23,987 bases of DNA from DATGEP01 sp035310125 (GTDB lineage: Bacteria > Chloroflexota > Ktedonobacteria > Ktedonobacterales > JADMIN01): NCBI GenBank assembly GCA_035310125.1, contig DATGEP010000004.1, forward strand, positions 1 through 23,987, in the 5' to 3' direction. Positions 1 through 6,531 of the stretch are shown here, in pieces (position 1 is the stretch's first letter; each line of letters opens with the position of its first letter). Made by a program: the position numbers and the translations under genes. Under the pieces are notes generated by a model. That model was not told the DNA's origin and did not search any database. It worked only from the letters and a program-made list of their open reading frames with translations.

Positions 1-1
1 A

Positions 2-148
2 GGGGTAGAGATGATCATGCCGGGGGACAACGTGACGATGGAGGTGGAGCTGATCACGCAGGTGGCCCTCGAAGAGGGCAGCCGCTTCGCCATCCGGGAG
101 GGCGGCCGCACCGTCGGCGCCGGCGTCGTCACCAAGGTGGAGTTGTAG
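2..148 (+). CDS. tuf: Elongation factor Tu, C-terminal end (partial)
   Basis: Only the last 48 codons are present; the gene enters from the left edge in the frame beginning at base 2 and stops with TAG at 146-148. EF-Tu is the GTPase that delivers aminoacyl-tRNA to the ribosomal A site. The visible piece is the end of beta-barrel domain 3: the segments MPGDNVTMEVELI, FAIREGGRTVGAGVVTKV are near-invariant in bacterial EF-Tu. The GTPase domain lies outside the window. A tuf gene directly upstream of rpsJ is the standard str-to-S10 junction. A strong hairpin follows the stop codon. Confidence 0.97.
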   Translation, partial: GVEMIMPGDNVTMEVELITQVALEEGSRFAIREGGRTVGAGVVTKVEL

Positions 149-155
149 GTATTTG

Positions 156-189
156 GATTGGCCTCGTTCCTTCTGGAGCGGGGCCAATC
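156..189 (+). promoter_or_regulatory. Strong hairpin just after tuf
   Basis: Bases 156-170 pair with 175-189 in an unbroken 15-bp stem (two G-U pairs) closed by a UUCU loop. It begins 8 bases after the tuf stop. The sequence after it is GTTGTAGC, with no T-run, so it is a poor classical terminator. It could be an RNA processing or mRNA 3'-protecting structure, or a partial attenuator between tuf and the S10 cluster. Confidence 0.7.
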
Positions 190-201
190 GTTGTAGCAAA
201 A

Positions 202-249
202 GCCCGTATACAGCGGGCAGTAAACACTGGTGGTCTTTCAAGGCCGCCA
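202..249 (+). promoter_or_regulatory. Leader motif copy A, upstream of rpsJ
   Basis: A GCCCG/CGGGC helix (202-206 with 214-218) is followed by AACACTG (223-229), then a hairpin TGGTCT-TTCA-AGGCCG (231-246) ending in GCCA. The same order of parts recurs before rplC, rplP and rpsZ. It ends 85 bases before the rpsJ start. Function is unknown; I propose a cis-acting RNA element. The copy lacks the exact AACCGTG core of copies B and D. Confidence 0.45.
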
Positions 250-334
250 CACGGCGTGAACGGTCCCACTGGGCCTTAACCCGTGCCGCGTACTCCGGCG
301 CCTTGCGTGCCGGGAGTTTGCAGAAAAGGGCGAG

Positions 335-652
335 ATGGCTACCATCACCAAACAGCGGATCCGCATCCGGCTCAAGGCCTACGACCACCGGATACTGGAT
401 CAGTCCGCGGCCCAGATCGTGGACACCGCGCAGAACACCGGCGCACGGGTCTCGGGTCCGGTGCCGCTGCCGACGGAGATCGCAAAGTACACGGTGCTGC
501 GGTCGCCGTTCATTGACAAAGACTCCCGCGAGCAGTTCGAGATCCGCACGCACAAGCGGCTGATTGACATCGTGGAGCCGACGACAAAGACGGTGGAGGC
601 GCTGACGCGGCTGAATCTGCCGGCGGGCGTGGACATCGAGATCAAGTTGTAG
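335..652 (+). CDS. rpsJ: 30S ribosomal protein S10
   Basis: S10 (105 residues, normal family length) is a 30S head protein near the A and P sites; in many bacteria it also pairs with NusB in transcription antitermination. Diagnostic segments are RIRLKAYDHRILDQSAAQIV (residues about 9-28), SGPVPLPTEI, YTVLRSPFIDKDSREQFE and IRTHKRLIDI. The ATG at 335 follows a purine-rich AAAAGGGCGAG Shine-Dalgarno region. It is the first gene of the S10 cluster after a 186-base structured spacer from tuf, and is followed by an unusually long 286-base spacer before rplC. Confidence 0.98.
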   Translation: MATITKQRIRIRLKAYDHRILDQSAAQIVDTAQNTGARVSGPVPLPTEIAKYTVLRSPFIDKDSREQFEIRTHKRLIDIVEPTTKTVEALTRLNLPAGVDIEIKL

Positions 653-671
653 GTCGTTGAGACCGTCCGAA

Positions 672-812
672 TGCCGACGAGCGGCGTCGGCACGAGGGGC
701 GAGTCAGCTCGAATTGGCATAGCTTGCTATGCCGCGTATCTGCGGTTCCATTGCGTAACGTGGATACGTCTCAATGCGCGTGATTCGGCTCCCGGCACAT
801 CAGTGCCGGAGC
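672..812 (+). promoter_or_regulatory. Row of three strong hairpins in the rpsJ-rplC spacer
   Basis: Three stems are visible: TGCCGACG/CGTCGGCA (672-679 with 685-692, loop AGCGG); GGCATAG/CTATGCC (716-722 with 727-733) closed by a CUUG tetraloop; and GGCT-CCGGCAC/GTGCCGG-AGC (788-798 with 803-812) with one bulged C at 791 and loop ATCA. None is followed by a T-run. They precede leader motif copy B. The 286-base spacer 653-938 has no convincing gene; these structures are its main content. Confidence 0.65.
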
Positions 813-838
813 ATGCGGCGAGGGGCGCAAGCTCTTCT

Positions 839-876
839 GGGTCACCCAACCGTGGGCTGGCCTTGCCAGGCCGCCA
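839..876 (+). promoter_or_regulatory. Leader motif copy B, upstream of rplC
   Basis: GGG-TCA-CCC (839-847) is followed directly by AACCGTG (848-854), GGCT, then a hairpin GGCCT-TGCC-AGGCC (859-872) and GCCA. The partner copy before rpsZ has the same order, with GGCCA-TGTA-TGGCC: the fifth pair is T-A here and A-T there, a compensatory change. It ends 62 bases before the rplC start. This is the best-matched pair of the four copies. Confidence 0.55.
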
Positions 877-938
877 GGATCACCGAAAGTAACGAGCTGC
901 TGGCGCCTTGTGACGCGCGCCGCGGGAGAGAACTCAGC

Positions 939-1820
939 ATGTTGAGTGCAATGCTGGGCCGCAAGGTGGGCATGACCCAAATCTTCGGCCCCAATGGCGC
1001 GTCGATTCCGGTGACGGTGATCGAGGCTGGCCCCTGCACAGTGACGCAGGTAAAGACAGCCATCACCGACGGCTATGAAGCCGTGCAGCTGGGATTTGGT
1101 ACCGCCAAAGAGAAGAATACGCCGCGCCCGATCCTCGGACATCTCGGCCATTCGCTGCCGCAGACGCCACGCCAGCGCCGCAAGGCGCAGCAGGAGTCCG
1201 CGAAGGCGCGTCAGAAGGCGCGCTCGAAGGCGACGGCGCAGAGCGGCGAAGCCACGGAGACCGAAGCCGATGAGGCGGAGGCGTCCGGTAAGGGTGATAA
1301 GGTCGCCCGCACCCGGCGCCGTCGCGGTGCGGGTCGTTCTCTCGGTCCGTTCGCGGTGCTTCGCGAGGTGAAGGTAGTTGGCGGTGCGCCGCCCGCCGTC
1401 GGCGACACCGTGGATGCCGCGATGTTTCTCGTGGGCGAGCGTGTTGACGTGATCGGCACCTCTAAGGGCAAGGGCTTCGCGGGGGTGATGAAGCGCCACG
1501 GCTTCCGTGGCGGCCCGCGCACGCACGGCCAGTCCGACCGCGCCCGCGCTCCCGGCTCGATTGGCCCTGGCACGACGCCAGGGCGTGTGCTCAAGGGTAC
1601 ACGCATGGCGGGCCGAATGGGCAACGATCGGGTGACCATCAAGGCGCTGGAGATCCTCCAGGCTGACCCTGAGCGCAACCTGCTCGTCGTGAACGGCTCC
1701 ATACCCGGACCCAACGGCGGACTCGTGATGATTCGCAAGGGCGCCGAAACGCTGGAGCTCGTCGCACGGCGCGGCCTCGAAAGCGTGGAGCATCTCGAGC
1801 GTGCCGTAGCGGGAGTGTGA
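939..1820 (+). CDS. rplC: 50S ribosomal protein L3 with a large internal insertion
   Basis: L3 is an early-assembly 50S protein whose extended loop approaches the peptidyl-transferase centre. The protein is 293 residues against the usual 205-215. The N-terminus MLSAMLGRKVGMTQIF and the central block VIGTSKGKGFAGVMKRHGF (171-189), HGQSDRARAPGSIG and KGTRMAGRMGNDRVT are typical. The extra length is a charged insertion at about residues 72-135, rich in Ala/Lys/Arg, then Glu, then Arg, placed after GHLGHS and before LREVKV. The ATG at 939 is chosen because GGGAGAG sits 8 bases upstream and homology begins there; the frame is open further upstream. Confidence 0.96.
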   Translation: MLSAMLGRKVGMTQIFGPNGASIPVTVIEAGPCTVTQVKTAITDGYEAVQLGFGTAKEKNTPRPILGHLGHSLPQTPRQRRKAQQESAKARQKARSKATAQSGEATETEADEAEASGKGDKVARTRRRRGAGRSLGPFAVLREVKVVGGAPPAVGDTVDAAMFLVGERVDVIGTSKGKGFAGVMKRHGFRGGPRTHGQSDRARAPGSIGPGTTPGRVLKGTRMAGRMGNDRVTIKALEILQADPERNLLVVNGSIPGPNGGLVMIRKGAETLELVARRGLESVEHLERAVAGV

Positions 1821-1830
1821 GGAGATAACG

Positions 1831-2670
1831 ATGCCCTCCGCGAATGTATATGATATGGACGGCAAAGTCGTCCGTGAAGAAGAGCTGGACTCCTACGTCT
1901 TTGGGGCGCCCGTCAACACGGCTCTGCTGCATCAGGTGGTCACAGCGCAGCTTGTGAACCGCCGGCAGGGAACGGCCAATACGAAGACGCGCTCCGAGGT
2001 GAGCGGCGGCAACAAGAAGCCGTATCGCCAGAAAGGCACCGGCCACGCCCGTCAAGGCTCGACGCGCGCACCGCACTATCGCGGCGGCGGCACGGTCTTT
2101 GGCCCGCAGTCGCATGCCTATGAGCGGGCCATCCCGCGCAAGATGAAGCGCATCGCCATCCGCGCGGCGCTCTCGGACAAGGCCGCGAATGGGCGCATCC
2201 TGCTGATGGATGCGCTGACCTTCGAGGAGCCGCGCACGCGGCTGATGGAAGAGCTGCTGGCCGGGCTACCACTGGAGCGGCATGTGCTGCTGCTGCTGCC
2301 GGAGCGCGACGAGAATGTCATTCTCTCGTCTCGCAACATCCACCGCGTGAAGCTGGGCAACGTAGCCTCGATCAACGTGGTCGAGCTGCTGAAATATGAT
2401 CATCTGCTCCTGCCAGTGGCTTCCGTCGGCAAGATCGTGGATGCCTTTGGTGCGGAGGCGGATGACCGGCTTCAGATGAAGCGCCATCCGAACGTTGTGG
2501 CGCGACGCCAGCAGCGCCGCGCCGAGCTGGCGGCGAAGACGGCGGCAGCGGCGGAGACTCCGGCGAAGCGCGGCAAGACTGCGACGGCTGAAGCGACGGA
2601 GACGACATCCGAGGCGAAGAGCGAAGACGGCGGTGCGAAGCGGCGCCGGAGCCGGAGCCAGGAGGAATAG
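1831..2670 (+). CDS. rplD: 50S ribosomal protein L4 with a charged C-terminal tail
   Basis: L4 binds 23S rRNA domain I, and its loop lines the exit tunnel; in E. coli it also represses the S10 operon. The basic loop region TRSEVSGGNKKPYRQKGTGH (53-72), then ARQGSTRAPHYRGGG, is diagnostic. Residues 100-205 form the conserved globular domain (KMKRIAIRAALSDKA; INVVELLKYDHLLLP). Normal L4 ends near residue 207; here about 70 more residues follow, first basic (ARRQQRRAELAAKTAAAAE), then Thr/Glu-rich, then a KRRRSRS end. The start ATG at 1831 has AGGAGAT upstream and lies 10 bases after rplC. Confidence 0.97.
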   Translation: MPSANVYDMDGKVVREEELDSYVFGAPVNTALLHQVVTAQLVNRRQGTANTKTRSEVSGGNKKPYRQKGTGHARQGSTRAPHYRGGGTVFGPQSHAYERAIPRKMKRIAIRAALSDKAANGRILLMDALTFEEPRTRLMEELLAGLPLERHVLLLLPERDENVILSSRNIHRVKLGNVASINVVELLKYDHLLLPVASVGKIVDAFGAEADDRLQMKRHPNVVARRQQRRAELAAKTAAAAETPAKRGKTATAEATETTSEAKSEDGGAKRRRSRSQEE

Positions 2671-2673
2671 ATC

Positions 2674-3006
2674 ATGGAGATTACCGAGGTCATCCGGCAC
2701 GGCATTATCACTGAAAAAAGCGTGGACCTCCAAAACACCCGCCGAGAGCATGGCGTCAATGCGGGAACCATCGTGCCGCGCTACACCTTCAGAGTCGCGC
2801 TCGAAGCCAACAAATATGAGATCAAGCAAGCCGTCGAGACGATGTTTCCCGGCGTGAAGGTGGTCAAAGTGAACACCATGCGCATGCCGGGTAAATCGAA
2901 GACGACGCGCACGCGCCGCGGCTTTTTCGTCGCCGACGCGCGACCGTGGAAAAAGGCGATTGTGACGCTGGCCGACGGCCAGACGATCAACGAGTTGCAG
3001 GCGTAG
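2674..3006 (+). CDS. rplW: 50S ribosomal protein L23
   Basis: L23 sits at the tunnel exit and docks trigger factor and SRP. The protein has 110 residues, close to family size. Visible hallmarks are IIRHGIITEKS-like VIRHGIITEKSVDL near the N-terminus, YTFRVALEANKYEIKQAVE (about 37-55), MFPGVKVVKVNTMRMPGKSK and the C-terminal WKKAIVTLADGQTI. ATG at 2674 is three bases after the rplD stop, with GGAGGA inside the end of rplD, so translation is probably coupled. Confidence 0.97.
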   Translation: MEITEVIRHGIITEKSVDLQNTRREHGVNAGTIVPRYTFRVALEANKYEIKQAVETMFPGVKVVKVNTMRMPGKSKTTRTRRGFFVADARPWKKAIVTLADGQTINELQA

Positions 3007-3031
3007 GCCTGGGCCGGGAGGAAACGCGAGA

Positions 3032-3868
3032 ATGCCTATTCGCATATACCGGCCGACGTCCCCTGGACGGCGCGGCATGTCGGTCTCCACATTCGAGGAG
3101 ATCACCCGCTCGAAGCCCGAGCGCTCTCTCATCGAGAAGAAGACGTCGAAGGCTGGGCGGAACAACCAGGGACGCATCACGGCACGGCACCGTGGCGGCG
3201 GCGTCAAGCGACGCTACCGTATCATAGATTTCAAGCGCAACAAATTCGGCGTGCCCGCAAAGGTCTTCTCCATTGAGTACGACCCGAACCGTTCGGCACG
3301 TATCGCGCTGCTGCACTACGTGGACGGCGAGAAGCGCTACATCATCGCCCCCAATGGCCTCAAGGTCGGCGACCGCGTGATGAGCGGCCCCGAAGCGGAG
3401 ATCCGCGTCGGCAACGCCCTGCCGTTGCGCAACATCCCGACCGGCACTGTCATCCACAACCTGGAGCTCCAGCCGGGGCGCGGTGGCCAGCTCGTCCGCA
3501 GCGCTGGCGGCTCGGCACAGCTGATGGCGAAGGAAGGCGACTACGCGCAGGTCCGCCTGCCCTCCGGTGAGCAGCGGCTGGTACACATCAACTGCATCGC
3601 GACAATCGGCCAGGTCGGCAACCTCGACCACGAGAATATTCGCATCGGCAAGGCCGGCAGGTCGCGCTATCTGGGTCGCCGTCCGCACGTGCGCGGCTCG
3701 GTGATGAACCCGGTGGATCACCCACATGGCGGTGGCGAGGGCCGGGCGCCAATCGGCGGGCAGCCGCAGACACCCTGGGGCAAGCCCGCGCTGGGGTACC
3801 GCACACGCCGCAACAAGCGCACGGATAAGTTTATCGTTCGCCGTCGTAACGCCGGTAGGGGCCGGTAG
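3032..3868 (+). CDS. rplB: 50S ribosomal protein L2
   Basis: L2 is required for subunit association and peptidyl-transferase activity. Length is 278 residues, as usual. The N-terminus MPIRIYRPTSPGRRGMS, the RNA-binding GRNNQGRITARHRGGG block (about 42-57), RIALLHYVDGEKRYIIAP and the C-terminal VMNPVDHPHGGGEGR motif with its conserved histidines are all present. ATG at 3032 follows GGGAGGAAA. It lies 25 bases after rplW and 21 before rpsS. No unusual extension is seen. Confidence 0.98.
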   Translation: MPIRIYRPTSPGRRGMSVSTFEEITRSKPERSLIEKKTSKAGRNNQGRITARHRGGGVKRRYRIIDFKRNKFGVPAKVFSIEYDPNRSARIALLHYVDGEKRYIIAPNGLKVGDRVMSGPEAEIRVGNALPLRNIPTGTVIHNLELQPGRGGQLVRSAGGSAQLMAKEGDYAQVRLPSGEQRLVHINCIATIGQVGNLDHENIRIGKAGRSRYLGRRPHVRGSVMNPVDHPHGGGEGRAPIGGQPQTPWGKPALGYRTRRNKRTDKFIVRRRNAGRGR

Positions 3869-3889
3869 CCGGCATAAGGAGCTGACAGT

Positions 3890-4177
3890 ATGTCGCGTTC
3901 GACCAAAAAAGGCCCCTTCATTCATCCCTCGCTGCTCAAAAAGGTGCAGGGGATGACGCGGGGCGGCGAGAAACGCGTGATCAAGACCTGGTCGCGCGCC
4001 TCGACCATCATTCCGCAGATGGTGGGACTCACCATCGGCGTTCATAACGGCAAGCAGCATGTGCCGATCTATGTCACCGAGAACATGGTCGGTCACAAGC
4101 TGGGCGAGTTCGCACCGACACGCCACTTCCGCGGCCACGCGGGCGGCAGGAGCGAGCGCACCACATCCGTCCGATAG
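3890..4177 (+). CDS. rpsS: 30S ribosomal protein S19
   Basis: S19 forms a complex with S13 in the 30S head and contacts 23S rRNA across the interface. The protein has 95 residues, normal length. MSRSTKKGPFIHPSLLKKV at the N-terminus, KTWSRASTIIPQMVGLTIGV and HNGKQHVPIYVTENMVGHKL, then GEFAPTRHFRGHAG are family signatures. ATG at 3890 is preceded by AAGGAG with 8 bases of spacing. Confidence 0.98.
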   Translation: MSRSTKKGPFIHPSLLKKVQGMTRGGEKRVIKTWSRASTIIPQMVGLTIGVHNGKQHVPIYVTENMVGHKLGEFAPTRHFRGHAGGRSERTTSVR

Positions 4178-4188
4178 CGGGGAAGAGC

Positions 4189-4548
4189 ATGCAGACACGG
4201 GCAATTGCCAAGAACGTCGGCCACCCGCCTCGCAAAGTGCGGCGGGTGACAGATGCGATCAAGGGACGCAGCGTCAACGAGGCGTTGGCGATCCTGCGCT
4301 TTCTGCCGAATACGCCGGCGAAGGCAGTCTATGATGTCGTCGCGTCGGCGGCGGCCAATGCGGAAAACAACTACAGCGTGGACCCGAACGAGCTATGGGT
4401 CATCAACGCCATCGCCGATGAGGGCGTGACCCTCAAGCGCTTCCGCGCTCGCCCGCATGGCCGGGCTTCACGCATCAATCGGCGCTCGACGCATATCACG
4501 GTCTACGTGTCGGACGATCCAGCCGACCTGCCGCGCAGCGTCCGTTAG
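4189..4548 (+). CDS. rplV: 50S ribosomal protein L22
   Basis: L22 contacts all domains of 23S rRNA, and its hairpin lines the exit tunnel, a macrolide-resistance site in many species. At 119 residues it has normal size. The N-terminal ARxxxxSPRKxR-like segment reads AIAKNVGHPPRKVRRVTDAI, with HPPRK replacing the common SPRK. ASAAANAENN and LKRFRARPHGRASRINRRS (the tunnel-hairpin region) follow. Eleven bases separate it from rpsS; GGGGAAG serves as a modest ribosome-binding site. Confidence 0.97.
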   Translation: MQTRAIAKNVGHPPRKVRRVTDAIKGRSVNEALAILRFLPNTPAKAVYDVVASAAANAENNYSVDPNELWVINAIADEGVTLKRFRARPHGRASRINRRSTHITVYVSDDPADLPRSVR

Positions 4549-4571
4549 TCGGAGGCTCAGGAGGTACTTGC

Positions 4572-5705
4572 TTGGGACATAAGGTGAATCCAATTGGCTT
4601 CCGGCTCGGAGTGATTCGTGGCTGGGAGTCGCGGTGGTACGCGAACCGCAACTACAAAGACCTGGTTGGCGAAGACTTTAAGATTCGCACGCTCATCAAC
4701 AAGCGTCTGGCCAACGCTGGCGTGGCGCGCATCGAGATCGAGCGCGTCGCCGGCACGCAGATCAGCATCGCTATTCACACCGCCAAGCCGGGTATTGTCA
4801 TCGGCAAAAGCGGCGAGAGTGTGGAGCGACTGCGCCAGGCGCTGGAGGATGCCACCAAGAAGAAGGTGCGGCTCTCCATTCTGGAGATACGCAATCCCGA
4901 GGTGGATGCGACGCTCATCGCGCGCAGCATAGCCGAGCAGCTTGAGAAGCGCGTCTCCTTCCGGCGCGCCATGAAACAGGCTGTGCAGAAGGCCATGCGT
5001 GCCGGCGCCAAAGGTGTCAAGGTGATCGTCGGCGGCCGCTTGGGCGGCGCCGAAATTGCCCGTACGGAAAAGGAAGTTGATGGAAGCGTGCCGCTGCAAA
5101 CGCTGCGCGCGAACATTGACTACGCGCTGGGCGAGGCACACACTACCTATGGTGTCATCGGCATCAAGGTATGGGTGTACCACGGCCAGGTGCTGCCTCA
5201 GCGCCAGCGAGCCGAGGGATTGCATGCCACTGACGCCGAGCCGGTGGCCCCCGGTGGTGGCGATCGTGGCCCGCGCGGTGATCGCGGCGGCGATCGTGAT
5301 CGCGGTCCGCGCCGTGGCCCTGGTGGCCCTGGTGGTGATCGTGGTCCGCGCCGTGGTCCAGGCGGTCCAGGCGGCCCCGGTGGTGATCGCGGTCCGCGCG
5401 CGCCACGGCCCTCCGGCGGCGCAGGCACGACCGGCGCTCCCGTGAGCGAGCGCCCGCCGCGGACGCCGCGCCCAGCCGGTGCGGCTGGCACTGGCCCGCG
5501 GACCCAGGCGCGCCCGCCGAGGGCGCTCGAGGCCCAGCCGAGCGGCGAGATCTCGCCGAGTGAGGGGGCGAATGTGCCCGCGAGCGATCCGGTGACGTCG
5601 GCGTCCGCCGCGCCCGAATCCCACACTCCCACGGCGAGTGTGGAACAGACGACGCCGGAGCAGACGGCTCCGGCGGAGACGAAGCCCGAGACCACTGAGG
5701 AGTAG
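4572..5705 (+). CDS. rpsC: 30S ribosomal protein S3 with long Gly/Arg/Pro C-terminal tail
   Basis: S3 lies at the mRNA entry channel of the 30S subunit and with S4 and S5 forms the ribosomal helicase region. The protein is 377 residues; the standard core ends near residue 215. The start is TTG at 4572, supported by AGGAGGT six bases upstream and the canonical MGHKVNPIGFRLG. A KH domain with GIVIGKSGE lies at 74-82. Residues about 228-280 are repeats of GDRGPR/RGPGGPGG, then a Pro/Arg part, and finally an acidic Thr/Pro/Glu end (about 325-377). The tail is coded by low-complexity DNA but stays in frame, so I regard it as real. Confidence 0.96.
   Translation: MGHKVNPIGFRLGVIRGWESRWYANRNYKDLVGEDFKIRTLINKRLANAGVARIEIERVAGTQISIAIHTAKPGIVIGKSGESVERLRQALEDATKKKVRLSILEIRNPEVDATLIARSIAEQLEKRVSFRRAMKQAVQKAMRAGAKGVKVIVGGRLGGAEIARTEKEVDGSVPLQTLRANIDYALGEAHTTYGVIGIKVWVYHGQVLPQRQRAEGLHATDAEPVAPGGGDRGPRGDRGGDRDRGPRRGPGGPGGDRGPRRGPGGPGGPGGDRGPRAPRPSGGAGTTGAPVSERPPRTPRPAGAAGTGPRTQARPPRALEAQPSGEISPSEGANVPASDPVTSASAAPESHTPTASVEQTTPEQTAPAETKPETTEE
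5253..5400 (+). repeat. Low-complexity GGTGATCGTGGTCCGCGC-type repeats in rpsC
   Basis: Imperfect tandem copies of a unit like GGTGATCGTGGTCCGCG, mixed with GGTGGCCC/GGTCCAGGC units, encode the Gly-Asp-Arg-Gly-Pro-Arg tail of S3. Copy number could vary between strains by slippage without breaking the frame, since units are multiples of three. Confidence 0.75.
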
Positions 5706-5724
5706 GGCGGGTACGTGCGGGTCC

Positions 5725-5776
5725 GGTTCGTTTGCGGGCCGAATCCGCGCAACAGTGCGGCGGGTCTTGGGCCGCC
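5725..5776 (+). promoter_or_regulatory. Leader motif copy C (degenerate), upstream of rplP
   Basis: A hairpin GGTTCG/CGAA-t-CC (5725-5730 with 5740-5746, one bulge) is followed by AACAGTG (5751-5757), five bases, then GGTC-TTG-GGCC (5763-5773) and GCC. This matches the order of parts of copies A, B and D, with a shorter loop. It ends 79 bases before the rplP start in a 150-base spacer. A further hairpin GCTTCT-GGG-AGAAGC lies at 5794-5808. Confidence 0.4.
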
Positions 5777-5855
5777 CTCAAACCAGCGTGTGCGCTTCTG
5801 GGAGAAGCCGCGACGGGAGTGAGACGGCAGCGACCGGCCGATTGGAGCGATTGCC

Positions 5856-6287
5856 ATGTTGCTGGCACCGAATAGAAGCAAGCATCGCAAGCAGCACCGT
5901 GGGCGCATGCGGGGAGCCGCGCATCGCGGCAACACCATCGCCTTCGGCGATTTCGCCTTGCAGGCGATGGAGCCGATCTGGCTGGAGGCGCGCCAGATCG
6001 AGGCTGCCCGTATCGCCATGAACCGCTACATCAAACGTGGCGGCAAGGTATGGATTCGCGTCTTCCCGGATAAGCCCGTTTCGGCCAAGCCCGCCGAGAC
6101 GCGCATGGGTTCCGGTAAAGGCGCCCCCGATCACTGGGTGGCTGTCGTCAAGCCGGGGCGCATCATCTTCGAGCTGGGTGGCGTGCGCGAGGAAGTCGCC
6201 AAAGAGGCGATGCGCCTGGCCGCGAACAAGCTGCCCATCGCGACGAAATTTCTCGTGAAACAGGAGGCTGAAGGTGTCGAAGCTTAG
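5856..6287 (+). CDS. rplP: 50S ribosomal protein L16
   Basis: L16 organises the A-site tRNA elbow contact on the 50S subunit. At 143 residues it is the usual size. MLLAPNRSKHRKQHRGRMRG, then FGDFALQAMEPIWLEARQIE, AARIAMNRYIKRGGKVWIRVFPDK and ETRMGSGKGAPDHWVAVVKPG are characteristic. The ATG at 5856 fits homology exactly; the upstream TTGGAGCG is a weak ribosome-binding site about 11 bases away. The gene follows a long structured spacer, unlike most members of this cluster, and its 3' end overlaps rpmC by 14 bases. Confidence 0.97.
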   Translation: MLLAPNRSKHRKQHRGRMRGAAHRGNTIAFGDFALQAMEPIWLEARQIEAARIAMNRYIKRGGKVWIRVFPDKPVSAKPAETRMGSGKGAPDHWVAVVKPGRIIFELGGVREEVAKEAMRLAANKLPIATKFLVKQEAEGVEA

Positions 6288-6531
6288 GGACCGCCGCCGC
6301 GACGTGCAGGCGATGGACCTGGCCACGGCCTATGAAGAGCTGAAAACCATGCGGGATAAGCTCTTCCGGCTTCGCCTCCAGCACCAGCGCGGCGAGGTCA
6401 AGGATAATCGCCAGTTCCCGCAGACCAAGAAAGATGTCGCGCGGCTGCTGCATCACATCGGTGAGCTTCAGCACGCCGCGGAGGTCGAAGCCGAAGGCGC
6501 TTTGATGACGACTGACGAGGGCAACACATGA
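6274..6531 (+). CDS. rpmC: 50S ribosomal protein L29
   Basis: L29 is a small two-helix protein next to L23 at the tunnel exit. The 85 residues slightly exceed the usual 60-75; the additions are a basic N-terminus (MSKLRDRRRDVQ) and a short acidic C-terminus. The family pattern L-x3-KTMRDKLFRLRLQHQRGEVKDN, then KKDVARLLHHIGEL is clear. The start is GTG at 6274 inside rplP: AGGAGG at 6262-6267 sits six bases upstream, giving a 14-base overlap and likely translational coupling. It overlaps rpsQ by ATGA. Confidence 0.94.
   Translation: MSKLRDRRRDVQAMDLATAYEELKTMRDKLFRLRLQHQRGEVKDNRQFPQTKKDVARLLHHIGELQHAAEVEAEGALMTTDEGNT

Noticed and set aside
715..742. TTGGCA-N16-TATCTG as a promoter before rplC
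   Set aside because: The -35 is fair but the -10 matches only three bases, and it overlaps a strong hairpin.
774..938. Extended N-terminus of L3 from an upstream ATG
   Set aside because: The extra residues do not match L3, and this region holds the hairpins and motif copy B; ATG 939 has a proper ribosome-binding site.
2987..4204. Long minus-strand open frame opposite rplB and rpsS
   Set aside because: It is the complement of conserved genes in G+C-rich DNA; the product is Arg/Ala/His-rich, unrecognisable, and has no ribosome-binding site.
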